DNA from: Sphingomonas phyllosphaerae 5.2
GTDB lineage: Bacteria; Pseudomonadota; Alphaproteobacteria; Sphingomonadales; Sphingomonadaceae
Reading direction: 5' to 3'
DNA: 64,000 bases
NCBI RefSeq assembly: GCF_000419605.1
Contig: NZ_ATTI01000001.1
Location: 3,382,501-3,446,500 of the forward strand
Under the pieces are notes generated by a model. It was given only the letters and a program-made list of their open reading frames with translations. It had not been told where the DNA came from and made no database searches. This document shows, piece after piece, positions 35,441 through 44,145 of the stretch. The stretch's first letter is position 1. Each line of letters opens with the position of its first letter. The position numbers and the translations under genes were made by a program.

Positions 35441-36154
35441 ATGCGCCCCAGCGGCCGCACCCCCGACCAGATGCGCCCCATCACGATCGAGCCGCGCTTC
35501 ACGCGCCATGCCGAGGGCTCGGTGCTGATCGGCTTCGGCGATACCAAGGTGCTCGTCACCGCCTCCGTGGAGGAGCGCGTGCCGCCGTTCCTGCGCGGCA
35601 AGGGCCAGGGCTGGGTAACCGCCGAATACGGGATGCTTCCGCGCGCCACTCACACCCGCAGCAGCCGCGAGGCCGCGAAGGGCAAGCAGTCCGGTCGCAC
35701 GCAGGAGATCCAGCGGCTGATCGGCCGTTCGCTGCGCGCGGTCACCGACATGACGCTGCTGGGCGAGCGGCAGATCACGCTCGATTGCGACGTGATCCAG
35801 GCCGACGGCGGCACGCGCACCGCGTCGATCTCTGGCGCGTGGGTCGCGTTGCGGCTTGCGGTGAATTCACTGCTGGCCAGCGGAAAGCTGACCGCGGACC
35901 CGATCAAGCAGAAGGTCGCGGCGGTTTCGTGCGGCATCTACAAGGGCGATCCGGTACTCGATCTCGATTACGACGAGGATTCGAACGCCGACGCCGACGC
36001 CAATTTCGTGCTGCTGGAAAACGGCCATATCGCCGAGGCGCAGGCCACCGCCGAGCACGCCACCTATGACGAGGAGGCGCTGCTCCGCCTGCTGCGCCTC
36101 GCGCGGATCGGCTGCACCGACATCTTCGCGGCGCAGGCGCGCGCGATCGCATGA
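35441..36154 (+). CDS. rph: Ribonuclease PH
   Basis: The 237-residue phosphorolytic 3'-5' exonuclease trims tRNA 3' ends. It begins [14 protein letters not shown], the family start, and has [38 protein letters not shown] (phosphate-binding) and [23 protein letters not shown] upstream fits ATG 35441. The order rph-rdgB-hemW divergent from hrcA-grpE is common in alphaproteobacteria, but here two small genes separate rph from hrcA. It overlaps rdgB by ATGA. Confidence 0.97.
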   Translation: MRPSGRTPDQMRPITIEPRFTRHAEGSVLIGFGDTKVLVTASVEERVPPFLRGKGQGWVTAEYGMLPRATHTRSSREAAKGKQSGRTQEIQRLIGRSLRAVTDMTLLGERQITLDCDVIQADGGTRTASISGAWVALRLAVNSLLASGKLTADPIKQKVAAVSCGIYKGDPVLDLDYDEDSNADADANFVLLENGHIAEAQATAEHATYDEEALLRLLRLARIGCTDIFAAQARAIA

Positions 36155-36777
36155 GCGGCGAGAGCAAGGAACCGCAGGCGATCCGCACGCTCCATCCCGG
36201 CAAGCTGGTGATCGCCAGCCACAATGCCGGCAAGGTGCGCGAGATCGGCGCGCTGCTGGAAGGGCGCGGGCTGGAGGTCATCTCCGCGGCCGCGCTCGAC
36301 CTGCCGGAGCCGGAGGAAACCGGCACCACCTTCGTGATGAATGCCGAACTTAAGGCACGCGCCGCGGCGGACCTGTCGGGGCTGCCCGCGCTGGCCGACG
36401 ACAGCGGACTGTGCGTCGAGGCACTGGGCGGCGACCCCGGCATCTTCTCGGCGCGCTGGGGCGGGCCGCAAAAGGATTTCGGGCACGCGATGCGGCTGGT
36501 CGAGGACAAGCTCGCCGAAACGCCCGACGCGCCGCGCGACGCGCATTTCGTCTGCGCACTGGCGCTGGCGTGGCCCGACGGACACGTCGAATGGTTCGAG
36601 GGGCGGGTCGACGGCACGCTCGTCTGGCCGCCGCGCGGCGACAAGGGGCATGGCTACGATCCGGTGTTCCAGCCGGTCGGGCACGACGTGACCTTCGGCG
36701 AGATGGACGAACCGGCCAAGAACGAGATCAGCCACCGCGGCGACGCCTTCCGACAGCTGGTAGCAGCAGTCTTCTGA
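36151..36777 (+). CDS. rdgB: Non-canonical purine NTP pyrophosphatase (RdgB/HAM1)
   Basis: The 208-residue enzyme hydrolyses dITP, ITP and XTP to monophosphates, keeping them out of nucleic acids. Motifs are [14 protein letters not shown] near the N-terminus, [13 protein letters not shown] with the metal-binding Asp, and [10 protein letters not shown] and [12 protein letters not shown] at the end. The start overlaps the rph stop (ATGA), so translation is coupled. Length is standard. Confidence 0.97.
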   Translation: MSGESKEPQAIRTLHPGKLVIASHNAGKVREIGALLEGRGLEVISAAALDLPEPEETGTTFVMNAELKARAAADLSGLPALADDSGLCVEALGGDPGIFSARWGGPQKDFGHAMRLVEDKLAETPDAPRDAHFVCALALAWPDGHVEWFEGRVDGTLVWPPRGDKGHGYDPVFQPVGHDVTFGEMDEPAKNEISHRGDAFRQLVAAVF

Positions 36778-36811
36778 GCGGCTTTCCGGGTACAATGACC
36801 TCAAGTTGATC

Positions 36812-36883
36812 CGTCATTGCGAGCGGAGCGAAGCAATCCAGAGCCGGATCGGGACGCGCTGGACTGCTTCGCTCCGCTCGCAA
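36812..36883. repeat. REP-like palindromic intergenic element
   Basis: Two 25-nt arms (36817-36841 and 36859-36883) are complementary with one mismatch around a 17-nt loop. The left arm contains TTGCGAGCGGAGCGAAGCA and the right arm ends CGCTCCGCTCGCAA. It lies in the gap between convergent rdgB and the CAP-domain gene. Related copies occur at 34783, 48415 and 51587. This type of short GC-rich repeat is scattered through many alphaproteobacterial genomes. Confidence 0.75.
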
Positions 36884-36965
36884 GGACGGGCTTGGTCAAT
36901 CTCTTCGCCCGATCGGGCTCGGCAACGCGGCCCACATCCGGCACCACCGGATTACCCGCTGGCAG

Positions 36966-37514
36966 TCAGTACGCGCGCCGTCCCGCCACCTCGCCGCCGG
37001 GGAAATAGCGACACACCAGGAAATCCTGTGCCTGCCCCTGCTCCATCGCGCAGCCGACCTCGGTCGTATCGCGCCACACGATCTGCGCGTAGTGCGCGGC
37101 ATCCTGCCAGCGACCGGTGCGGCTGAACCGCGGGCTCGGGCCGTTGCGGAAGTTGCGGCGCTCGGCCAGCCAGTACCGCGCCATCTCGCCATAGTCGTAG
37201 CCGCCGCGGGTGCCTGCGAACAGGTTTTCCCCCTGCCACCCGCTGCCTGCGGGCTGCTGCGCATGAAACAGTCGCCCGCTCCGCGCCAGTTCCTGCGCGT
37301 GGACGGCCGCAGCCGACGCCAGCGTGCGGCTCCACGCCAGCGGCGCCAGACCCAGTTCGCCACGCGCGCGATTGTGCACCTCGAGCATGGCGCGCTGGAG
37401 CACGCGGACATCGCGCGGCGGGGTCGGCTGGCGAATCCGCCACTCTCCGCCGGCCGCCGCGGCGGAGGCGCAAGTGAGGACAAGAATCAACGCGACGAGG
37501 CGACGTACAAGCAT
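36966..37514 (-). CDS. Secreted CAP/SCP-domain protein
   Basis: The 182-residue protein has a signal peptide (LVRRLVALILVLTCASAAAA) and a CAP domain. The conserved pieces are MLEVHNRARGELGL with the first His, HAQELARSG, the WQGENLF turn, HYAQIVWRDTTEVGCAM and FLVCRYFPGGE. Bacterial CAP proteins are extracytoplasmic and of mostly unknown activity. It lies on the opposite strand between rdgB and hemW, which are often adjacent elsewhere. Confidence 0.88.
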   Translation of the reverse strand: MLVRRLVALILVLTCASAAAAGGEWRIRQPTPPRDVRVLQRAMLEVHNRARGELGLAPLAWSRTLASAAAVHAQELARSGRLFHAQQPAGSGWQGENLFAGTRGGYDYGEMARYWLAERRNFRNGPSPRFSRTGRWQDAAHYAQIVWRDTTEVGCAMEQGQAQDFLVCRYFPGGEVAGRRAY

Positions 37515-37583
37515 CGTCGCCGTGAATGGCAAAGACGTTGCGCAACCGCAATGTGACTCGGGGGCGTGGTGGCCTTTGCTGCG

Positions 37584-38828
37584 ATGAACCGCCATATGCG
37601 CGCGACCATGGCCATCATCGACCTCGCCACTCCCGCCGCCGCCGCCGCCGACAGCAGCGCGGATGCCGCCGCCTTGCGTGACCGCGCAGCGCGCGCCGAT
37701 GCACCGCTAGCGCTGTACATTCATTGGCCGTTCTGCGTCTCCAAGTGCCCGTATTGCGATTTCAACAGCCACGTCCGCGCCACCGTGGACGAGGCGCGAT
37801 GGCATGATGCGCTGCTCGCCGACCTCGCGCACGAGGTGGCGCTGCTACCTGGACGGCGGCTGGGATCGATCTTCTTCGGCGGCGGTACGCCCTCGCTGAT
37901 GCCGCCCGCTACCGTGGCTGCACTGATCGACGCCGCCACCGCGGCCTGGGCGCCGGTCGGCGATGTCGAGATCACATTGGAGGCCAATCCTTCGTCGGTC
38001 GAGGCGGCGCGCTTCGCCGATATCGCCGCCGCGGGCGTCAATCGCGTGTCGCTGGGGTTGCAGGCGCTCGACGACGACGCGTTGCGCTTCCTCGGCCGCG
38101 CGCACGATGTGACAGAAGGTCTCGGCGCGCTCGCGGTCGCGCAAAAGGCGTTCGCGCGCGTCAGCTTCGACCTGATCTACGCGCGCCCCGGCCAGTCGCC
38201 CGCGCATTGGGATGCGGAGCTCGCGCGCGCCTTGTCGTTCGGAACCGAGCATCTGTCGCTCTATCAGCTGACGATCGAGCCCGGCACGCGCTTCGCGACC
38301 GAGGCGGCGGCGGGGCGACTGGCGATCCCCGACGGCGACGACGCCGCGGACCTGTTCGAGCTGACCCGCGCGCGCACCGCCGCCGCCGGCTTGCCCGCTT
38401 ATGAGATCTCCAACCACGCGCGTCCGGGCGCGGAAAGCCGCCACAACCTCGCTTACTGGCGCTACCGCGATTATGCCGGCGTCGGTCCCGGCGCGCATGG
38501 ACGACGCGACCATCTCGCTACCTTTCGTCGCCGCAAGCCGGAGAACTGGCTCGCCGCGGTCGCGCGCAACGGCCACGGGCTGGAAAGCGAGGAGCCGCTG
38601 GACGCCCGAACGCGTGTCAGCGAGGCGCTGCTGATGGGGCTGCGGCTTGCCGAGGGCGTCGACGTCGAGGCGATCGCGGCCGCGGGAGGCGCGCGCGTCG
38701 AGGAGATCGTCGACCTGCGCGCGGTCGCCTCGCTACCCGAACTGATCGTCTGCGAAGGCCCGCGGCTGCGCGTCACCGATGCGGGCATGATCCTGCTCGA
38801 CGCGATCCTGCCGAAGGTGGTGCGATAG
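37584..38828 (+). CDS. hemW: Radical SAM heme chaperone HemW
   Basis: The roughly 414-residue protein has the radical SAM cluster CVSKCPYCDF (Cys51, Cys55, Cys58) behind ALYIHWPF, then FFGGGTPSLM, LEANPSSVE and NRVSLGLQAL. The C-terminal HemN-type domain includes HNLAYWRYRDYAGVGPGAHG. HemW binds heme and delivers it to target proteins. It lacks the extra cysteine and length of true HemN. Four in-frame starts exist (GTG 37566, ATG 37584, 37596, 37608). 37584 is a guess based on GGTGG upstream. Confidence 0.9.
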   Translation: MNRHMRATMAIIDLATPAAAAADSSADAAALRDRAARADAPLALYIHWPFCVSKCPYCDFNSHVRATVDEARWHDALLADLAHEVALLPGRRLGSIFFGGGTPSLMPPATVAALIDAATAAWAPVGDVEITLEANPSSVEAARFADIAAAGVNRVSLGLQALDDDALRFLGRAHDVTEGLGALAVAQKAFARVSFDLIYARPGQSPAHWDAELARALSFGTEHLSLYQLTIEPGTRFATEAAAGRLAIPDGDDAADLFELTRARTAAAGLPAYEISNHARPGAESRHNLAYWRYRDYAGVGPGAHGRRDHLATFRRRKPENWLAAVARNGHGLESEEPLDARTRVSEALLMGLRLAEGVDVEAIAAAGGARVEEIVDLRAVASLPELIVCEGPRLRVTDAGMILLDAILPKVVR

Positions 38829-38831
38829 GAG

Positions 38832-38885
38832 GGGTCCGTTCCCCGAGAAGCACGGGAGCGACACGCCGGGCGTTTGCACGGACCC
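38832..38885. terminator. Long-loop hairpin after hemW
   Basis: GGGTCCGT (38832-38839) and ACGGACCC (38878-38885) are perfectly complementary, with smaller CCCG/CGGG complements inside. It begins 3 nt after the hemW stop and lies in the 257-nt gap to the convergent oxidoreductase gene. That gap also contains the self-complementary GCCTGCGCGCAGGC (39044-39057). Neither structure has a T-tract. Confidence 0.35.
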
Positions 38886-39085
38886 GCCGTCTCAGGACCC
38901 CGGCCTCCGCCGGCGAAACCGCAGGTCCCGCCCGACCGGCTCCCGCATCCTGTCCGTTCCGAGGAGACATCCGGCTTGTCGACGCGTCGTCTCGAAGCAC
39001 ACCGGTGGCGCGCATCCCTCGCGACGACGCCTCGACCGGCTCAGCCTGCGCGCAGGCGAACGGCGGTGGCGGGTAGCCGCGGCGC

Positions 39086-40246
39086 TTAATCCGCCAGACC
39101 GCTCCACTTCTCGCCGGACGTCGCATTCGCGACCACCGCCTCGACGAACGCCATCGTCCGCACGCCGTCCCCGGCACCCGGAAACCACGCCGCACTGCCA
39201 CGCGCCGCCACCGCATCACCGCCGCGGATCGTCGCCGCAACCGCGCGATAGAGATTGGCGAACGCCTCGATATACCCCTCCGGATGCCCGGCCGGCGTCC
39301 GCACCCGCGCCATCGTCGTGTCGGCAAGCCCCGGCCCGCCGGTGCGCACTATCTCGGCAGGGCGATCCAGCCACCGCAGCGTCAGCGTGTTGGGCTCCAT
39401 CTGCGCCCAGTCCAGCCCGCCCTTCTCGCCGTGGATGCGCAACCGCAAGCCGTTCTCGTCGCCGGCCGCGACCTGCGTCGCCTTCAGCACGCCGCGCGCG
39501 CCGCCTTCGAAGCGCAGCAGCACGCTGACGTCGTCGTCCAGCCGCCGCCCCGGCACATGCGTGGTCAGGTCGGCGCACAGTGCCTCCACCCTGACCCCGC
39601 CGACATGCTCGGCAAGCTGGAAGGCGTGGGTGCCGATATCGCCCAGGCAACCGCCGAGCCCGGCGCGCGCCGGATCGGTGCGCCATTCCGCCTGCCGGTT
39701 GCCCTCACGGTCCAGCGCGCTGCTGAGCCAGCCCTGCGAATATTCCACCTGCACCAGCCGGATCGCGCCGAAGTCGCCGCGCGCCACCCGCGCGCGCGCT
39801 TCCTCGATCAGCGGATAGCCGCTGTAGGTGAACGCCAGCGCATAATGCCGCCCGCTACGCTCAGCCGCCGCTGCGATCGCGCGCGCTTCGTCGAGGTTCA
39901 GCGACATCGGCTTCTCGCACACGACGTGGAAGCCTGCCTCCAGCGCGGCGATCGACATCGGCGCATGCAGGTGATTCGGCGTGACGATCGCCACCGCGTC
40001 GATGCGTTCGTCCGCCGGCAGCGCACGCTCCGCGGCCAGCATCGCATCGAGCGAATCATAGACGCGGCGCGCGTCCAGCCCCAGCAGGTCGCCGGTGCGC
40101 CGGTTGCGGCCGTCGTCGGTGCTGAACGCGCCCGCAACCAGCCGCCAGTCGCCGTCGATGCCGGCTGCCATCCGGTGCACCGCACCGATGAACGCGCCTT
40201 CTCCGCCGCCGACCATGCCGAGCTTAAGTGGTTCTACCCGCGCCAT
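39086..40246 (-). CDS. Gfo/Idh/MocA family oxidoreductase (cytoplasmic)
   Basis: The 386-residue NAD(P)-dependent sugar oxidoreductase has Rossmann segment LGMVGGGEGAFIG, AIVTPNHLH, and CEKPMSL with the family lysine. There is no signal peptide, unlike the homologue at 77-1168. GGGAGG directly upstream of ATG 40246 is a strong ribosome site. It diverges from the sugar-oxidation operon and shares a 143-nt promoter with it, with a LacI-type operator near the middle, so they are probably co-regulated. Relatives reduce or oxidise C3 of keto-sugars and inositols. Confidence 0.9.
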   Translation of the reverse strand: MARVEPLKLGMVGGGEGAFIGAVHRMAAGIDGDWRLVAGAFSTDDGRNRRTGDLLGLDARRVYDSLDAMLAAERALPADERIDAVAIVTPNHLHAPMSIAALEAGFHVVCEKPMSLNLDEARAIAAAAERSGRHYALAFTYSGYPLIEEARARVARGDFGAIRLVQVEYSQGWLSSALDREGNRQAEWRTDPARAGLGGCLGDIGTHAFQLAEHVGGVRVEALCADLTTHVPGRRLDDDVSVLLRFEGGARGVLKATQVAAGDENGLRLRIHGEKGGLDWAQMEPNTLTLRWLDRPAEIVRTGGPGLADTTMARVRTPAGHPEGYIEAFANLYRAVAATIRGGDAVAARGSAAWFPGAGDGVRTMAFVEAVVANATSGEKWSGLAD

Positions 40247-40310
40247 TCATCCTCCCGTCATCCGCATACCGTCATTACGAAGACCGTAACGCCAGCCGCC
40301 TTGCTATCCC

Positions 40311-40330
40311 CCGGTTTAGCGGTAAACTGG
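40311..40330. promoter_or_regulatory. LacI-type operator in the divergent promoter
   Basis: CCGGTTTAGC (40311-40320) followed by GGTAAACTGG (40321-40330) is a 20-bp palindrome with mismatches only at two symmetric positions. Its core differs by one base from the classic LacI-family GTTTACCGGTAAAC. It is about 60 nt from both divergent start codons. The LacI gene at 47368-48402, at the end of the plus-strand operon, is the likely binder. Confidence 0.6.
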
Positions 40331-40389
40331 CGGCAATCAAATCGGCTTTGCCACGTTGAGTTTGGCCACATTGGATTTGGAGAGATGCG

Positions 40390-40770
40390 ATGAAATTGAT
40401 CGCCGGGCTGGTTGCAGCCCCGATCGCCGCTACGGTGGCGCTGGCCCTGTCGGCTCCCGCCCCCGCGCAGCAGAGCGGACCGCAGGCATTCGCCGCCTGC
40501 AAGGCATGCCACACGCTGAACAAGGGCGGTCGCAACGGCATCGGCCCGAACCTGAGCGGCCTGTTCACGCGTCCCCCCGCATCCGCGCCGGGCTTCAACT
40601 ATTCGGCGGCGCTCAAGAAGGCGCAGATCAAGTGGGACGACAAGTCGCTCAACGAATTCCTTGCCGCCCCGCAGAAGAAGGTGCCCGGCACGCGGATGCC
40701 GATCGCCACGCCTGATCCTGCCAAGCGCGCCGCGATCATCGCCTATCTCAAGGCCGAGACCGTAAAGTGA
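40390..40770 (+). CDS. Periplasmic class I cytochrome c
   Basis: The 126-residue protein has a Sec signal (to APAPAQ, about residue 27), a single heme site Cys37-Cys40-His41 in CKACHTLNKGG, the GIGPNLSG loop and axial Met103 in PGTRMPI, all as in small mitochondrial-like cytochromes c. GGAGAG precedes ATG 40390. As the first gene of the operon it is the likely electron acceptor for the GMC dehydrogenase encoded at its end, passing electrons to the oxidases. Its stop overlaps the next start (GTGA). Confidence 0.93.
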   Translation: MKLIAGLVAAPIAATVALALSAPAPAQQSGPQAFAACKACHTLNKGGRNGIGPNLSGLFTRPPASAPGFNYSAALKKAQIKWDDKSLNEFLAAPQKKVPGTRMPIATPDPAKRAAIIAYLKAETVK

Positions 40771-41831
40771 GCGACACGCCTGCCGTGATGCGTGGTCCGG
40801 GCGTCTTCCTGGCGCAGTTCATGGGTGACGCCGCGCCGTTCGACACGCTCGACACGGCAGCGCGCTGGATGGCGGAGGCCGGCTACGAAGGGGTGCAGCT
40901 TCCCAGCGGTGATGCGCGTTGCATGGATCTCGCGCGCGCCGCCGAGAGCCAGGATTACGCTGACGAGCTGGTCGGGCGCTGCCGCGAGGCCGGTGTCGCG
41001 ATCACCGAATTGTCGACGCATCTGCAAGGCCAGCTGGTCGCGGTGCATCCGGCCTATGACGCCGCGTTCGACGTGTTCGCGCCGAAGGAACTCCGCGGCA
41101 AGCCCGCCGCACGGCAGGAATGGGCGGTCGAACAGCTCAAGCTCGCCGCAAAGGCCAGCCGCCGGCTCGGGCTCGACGCGCATGCGACCTTCTCGGGCGC
41201 GTTCGCGTGGCCGTTCGTCTATCCGTGGCCGCAACGCCCCGCCGGCATGGTCGAGGAAGCGTTCGGCGAGCTCGGCAAGCGCTGGCGCCCGATCCTCGAT
41301 GCGTTCGAGAACGAGGGCGTCGACCTCTGCTTCGAGCTGCATCCCGGCGAGGATCTGCACGACGGTACCACGTTCGAGCGGTTCCTTGATGCGGTCGGCG
41401 GGCACAAGCGCGCCAATATCCTCTACGATCCCAGCCATTTCGTGTTGCAGGCGATGGATTATCTCCAGTTCATCGACTTCTATCACGACCGCATCCGCAT
41501 GTTCCACGTCAAGGACGCCGAGTTCAACCCGACCGGCAAGGCGGGCGTCTACGGCAGCTATTCGGACTGGATCGATCGTCCGGGCCGTTTCCGCTCGCTC
41601 GGCGACGGGCAGGTCGATTTCGGCGCCATCTTCTCGAAGCTGACGCAATACGGGTATCGCGGCTGGGCGGTGCTCGAATGGGAATGCTGCCTGAAGAACG
41701 CCGAGGATGGCGCGCGCGAGGGTGCGCCGTTCATCGCCGCGCACATGATCCGTCGTCCCGAGCGCGCATTCGACGATTTTGCGGGCGGGTTCGATCCGTC
41801 GGCGAACCGACGGTTGCTTGGGCTCGATTGA
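40767..41831 (+). CDS. Sugar phosphate isomerase/epimerase-like TIM barrel
   Basis: The 354-residue xylose-isomerase-like (AP endonuclease 2 superfamily) protein has metal-site residues in FELHPGED (Glu), YDPSHF (Asp/His), MFHVKDAEF (His/Asp) and VLEWECC (Glu). No signal peptide is present. Homologues in glycoside-oxidation clusters isomerise or cleave 3-keto sugars. GTG 40767 overlaps the cytochrome stop, so it is translationally coupled. The exact reaction is inferred from context only. Confidence 0.87.
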   Translation: MSDTPAVMRGPGVFLAQFMGDAAPFDTLDTAARWMAEAGYEGVQLPSGDARCMDLARAAESQDYADELVGRCREAGVAITELSTHLQGQLVAVHPAYDAAFDVFAPKELRGKPAARQEWAVEQLKLAAKASRRLGLDAHATFSGAFAWPFVYPWPQRPAGMVEEAFGELGKRWRPILDAFENEGVDLCFELHPGEDLHDGTTFERFLDAVGGHKRANILYDPSHFVLQAMDYLQFIDFYHDRIRMFHVKDAEFNPTGKAGVYGSYSDWIDRPGRFRSLGDGQVDFGAIFSKLTQYGYRGWAVLEWECCLKNAEDGAREGAPFIAAHMIRRPERAFDDFAGGFDPSANRRLLGLD

Positions 41832-41888
41832 TCGGCCAAGCTGTCGAATAATACGACAAAAAGAATCATGTGGATAAAGGGGTAGAGG

Positions 41889-43196
41889 GTGCAGGCTGAG
41901 GCAGCGTTCACGGGACAGCATCGTTCCCGATTGTTCTGGCTGAGCGTCCTGGCGCTGACCACCGCGGCGGTCAGCGCGTCGCTGCGGGCGGCGATCGCCA
42001 GCAGCCTGAAGGCGCAGTGGATCGATCCGATCGCGCCGGTCGAGGCGGGCGAGCTGATCGGCGCGGCGCTCGGCTCGGCGTTCCTCGGCTTCGCCATCAC
42101 CCTGTTCGTCGCCAGCGCACTGCTCGACAAGATCGGCGCCAAGCGGATCGTGATCGGCTCGGGCGTGTGCTTCATCCTCGGTACGGCGTTGATCGTCGGC
42201 GCGGGCGCGATCGCATCGGGCATGACGATCTATTCGCTCGTCTGGCTGGGCATGATGCTCAGCGGGATCGGCTGGGGCCTGGCCGAATCGTCGATCAACC
42301 CGCTGACCGCGCGCCTGTATCCGGACGAGACCACCCACCGCCTCAACGTGCTGCACGCCTGGTATCCCGGCGGGCTCATCATCGGCGGACTGGCGGGCGT
42401 ATTCCTCGCCAACGTCCTGCCGTGGCAGGCGATCATGGCGCTGGTGTTCCTGCCGGCGATCGGCGTCGTCGTGATCGGCGCCACCACCACCTTCCCGCCC
42501 GCCCCCGCCGCGGTCGAGGGCGAGAGCTTCGGCACGATGATCGGCGAGGTGTTCCGTCGCCCCAGCTTCTTCGTCTGGTTCGGCGCGATGTTCCTCACCG
42601 CCTCGTCCGAGCTGGCACCCGGCCAGTGGCTCGACGTCGCGCTCACCAACCGCGTCGGAATGCGCGGTATCCTGCTGCTGGTCTATGTCAGCGCGTTGAT
42701 GTTCGTCTTCCGCCACTTCGCGGGCCGGCTGGCGGGCAAGCTCTCCAACCCGGGCCTGCTGTGGATCTCCAGCCTGCTCGCCGCGATCGGGCTGTTCATG
42801 CTGTCGCGCGCGCAGTCGCCGGTCGCGGCGCTCGTCGCCTCGACCGTCTGGGGTCTGGGCGTGTGTGCGATGTGGCCGACGATGCTCGCCTCGGTCGCGG
42901 AGCGCTATCCGCGCGGCGGCGCCTGGGCGCTCGGGCTGGTCGGCTCGGCTGGTGCGCTCGCCAGCTTCTTCGTGCTTCCCGCGCTGGGCGGCATGTTCGA
43001 CGAGGCCAAGGTGCGGCTCGCCGGCGGGCCGGAGGCGTTCAGGCAGTTGACCGGCGAAGCGTTGCGCCAGGTCGAGGACGCCGCCGCATCGCAATCGTTC
43101 GCGAAGCTGGCGCTGGTGCCGATCGTGCTGCTGGTCGTCTTCGGGCTGGTCTGGCTGTCGGAACGTCGCCGCCGTACCCCGGTCACCGCCGCATGA
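41889..43196 (+). CDS. MFS sugar transporter
   Basis: The 435-residue protein has 12 TM helices (first helix SRLFWLSVLALTTAAVSASL). It has GIGWGLAESSINPLTARLYP and HAWYPGGLIIGGLAG, motifs resembling FGHS/FucP-type sugar porters. It begins at GTG 41889, 57 nt after the isomerase gene, the only sizeable gap in the operon. It probably imports the oxidised sugar or its product from the periplasm. The next gene starts within its stop codon (ATGA). Confidence 0.87.
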   Translation: MQAEAAFTGQHRSRLFWLSVLALTTAAVSASLRAAIASSLKAQWIDPIAPVEAGELIGAALGSAFLGFAITLFVASALLDKIGAKRIVIGSGVCFILGTALIVGAGAIASGMTIYSLVWLGMMLSGIGWGLAESSINPLTARLYPDETTHRLNVLHAWYPGGLIIGGLAGVFLANVLPWQAIMALVFLPAIGVVVIGATTTFPPAPAAVEGESFGTMIGEVFRRPSFFVWFGAMFLTASSELAPGQWLDVALTNRVGMRGILLLVYVSALMFVFRHFAGRLAGKLSNPGLLWISSLLAAIGLFMLSRAQSPVAALVASTVWGLGVCAMWPTMLASVAERYPRGGAWALGLVGSAGALASFFVLPALGGMFDEAKVRLAGGPEAFRQLTGEALRQVEDAAASQSFAKLALVPIVLLVVFGLVWLSERRRRTPVTAA

Positions 43197-44113
43197 CGCC
43201 GTCGCGGCGCTCGGTACTGGCCGGCAGCGTCGCCGCCGCCTTGTCGTCGTCCGCGTCCTCGGCGACGCCGGGCGCCGCGACCGTGAGCAACGCCGCGACC
43301 TTCTCGCTCAACTTCGCGCCGCATGAGGGCAGCTTCGCCAGCCGTGGCGACCGCCTCGAACAGATCGCCTATGCTGCCGACCAGGGCTTCCGCGCCTGGG
43401 AGGACAACGAGGCGCGCGGCCGCTCGGTCGCCGAACAGAATGCGATGGCCAAGGCGCTGCAACAGCGCGGCATGACGATGGGCGTGTTCGTCGCATCGAT
43501 GCCGAGATGGTCGACGTTCCGCCCGATCTTCGGCAGCGACGACGGTGCGGAGCGCGAGGCGTTCCTCGCCGACGTCCGCGCCTCGATCGAGGTCGCCAAG
43601 CGTCTCGATGCCAGGCACATGACCGTCGTCACCGGGTTCGTCGACCACAAGGTGCCGATCGAGATCCAGACCGGCCGGGTCATCGACCTGATGCGCCGCA
43701 CGGCCGACATCCTTGCACCGCACGGTCTGGTCGCCGTGATGGAGCCGCTCAACACCCGCACCGACCACCCCAACATCTACATGCGGTCGTTCGCGGCCGG
43801 CTATGCGGTGGCGCGCGGGGTGAACAGCCCGGCGCTGAAGGTGCTGACCGACTGCTATCACGAGCAGATCCAGTCCGGGAACGTCATCCGTTCGCTCGGC
43901 ATGGTCTGGGACGAGATGGGCTATATCCAGTTCGGCGACAATCCCGGCCGCAAGGAGCCGGGAACCGGCGAAGTCAATTATCACAACGTCGTGCGCTTCC
44001 TGCGCGAGCGTCGCTACGGCGGCGTCATCGGCATGGAGCATGGCAATTCGGTGCCGGGCCGGGCGGGCGAGGAGCGGCTGATCGCCGCTTACCGCGCGAT
44101 CGACGCGGCATGA
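43193..44113 (+). CDS. Exported hydroxypyruvate isomerase-like TIM barrel
   Basis: The 306-residue protein opens with a Tat-type signal (PSRRSVLAGSVAAAL). The TIM barrel is of the Hyi family: FSLNFAPHEGSF, MEPLNTRTDHPN with a metal Glu, LTDCYHEQIQSGN, and GMEHGNSVPG. It should act in the periplasm on a small keto or aldehyde sugar. ATGA overlap couples it to the transporter. Tat export of a Hyi-type protein is uncommon and fits the other exported enzymes of this operon. Confidence 0.85.
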   Translation: MTPSRRSVLAGSVAAALSSSASSATPGAATVSNAATFSLNFAPHEGSFASRGDRLEQIAYAADQGFRAWEDNEARGRSVAEQNAMAKALQQRGMTMGVFVASMPRWSTFRPIFGSDDGAEREAFLADVRASIEVAKRLDARHMTVVTGFVDHKVPIEIQTGRVIDLMRRTADILAPHGLVAVMEPLNTRTDHPNIYMRSFAAGYAVARGVNSPALKVLTDCYHEQIQSGNVIRSLGMVWDEMGYIQFGDNPGRKEPGTGEVNYHNVVRFLRERRYGGVIGMEHGNSVPGRAGEERLIAAYRAIDAA

Positions 44114-44145
44114 GCGCGCGCCGCAGCAATTTTGGGAGAGGGTGA

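Noticed and set aside
38829..39085. Small ORFs after hemW
   Set aside because: Frames of 70-100 codons exist but have no ribosome sites. The gap is better explained by hairpins and self-complementary repeats.
40743..43094. Open frame of about 780 codons on the minus strand opposite the sugar operon
   Set aside because: Its translation is Arg/Asp/Gln-rich low complexity, and the plus strand encodes recognisable enzymes with good ribosome sites.
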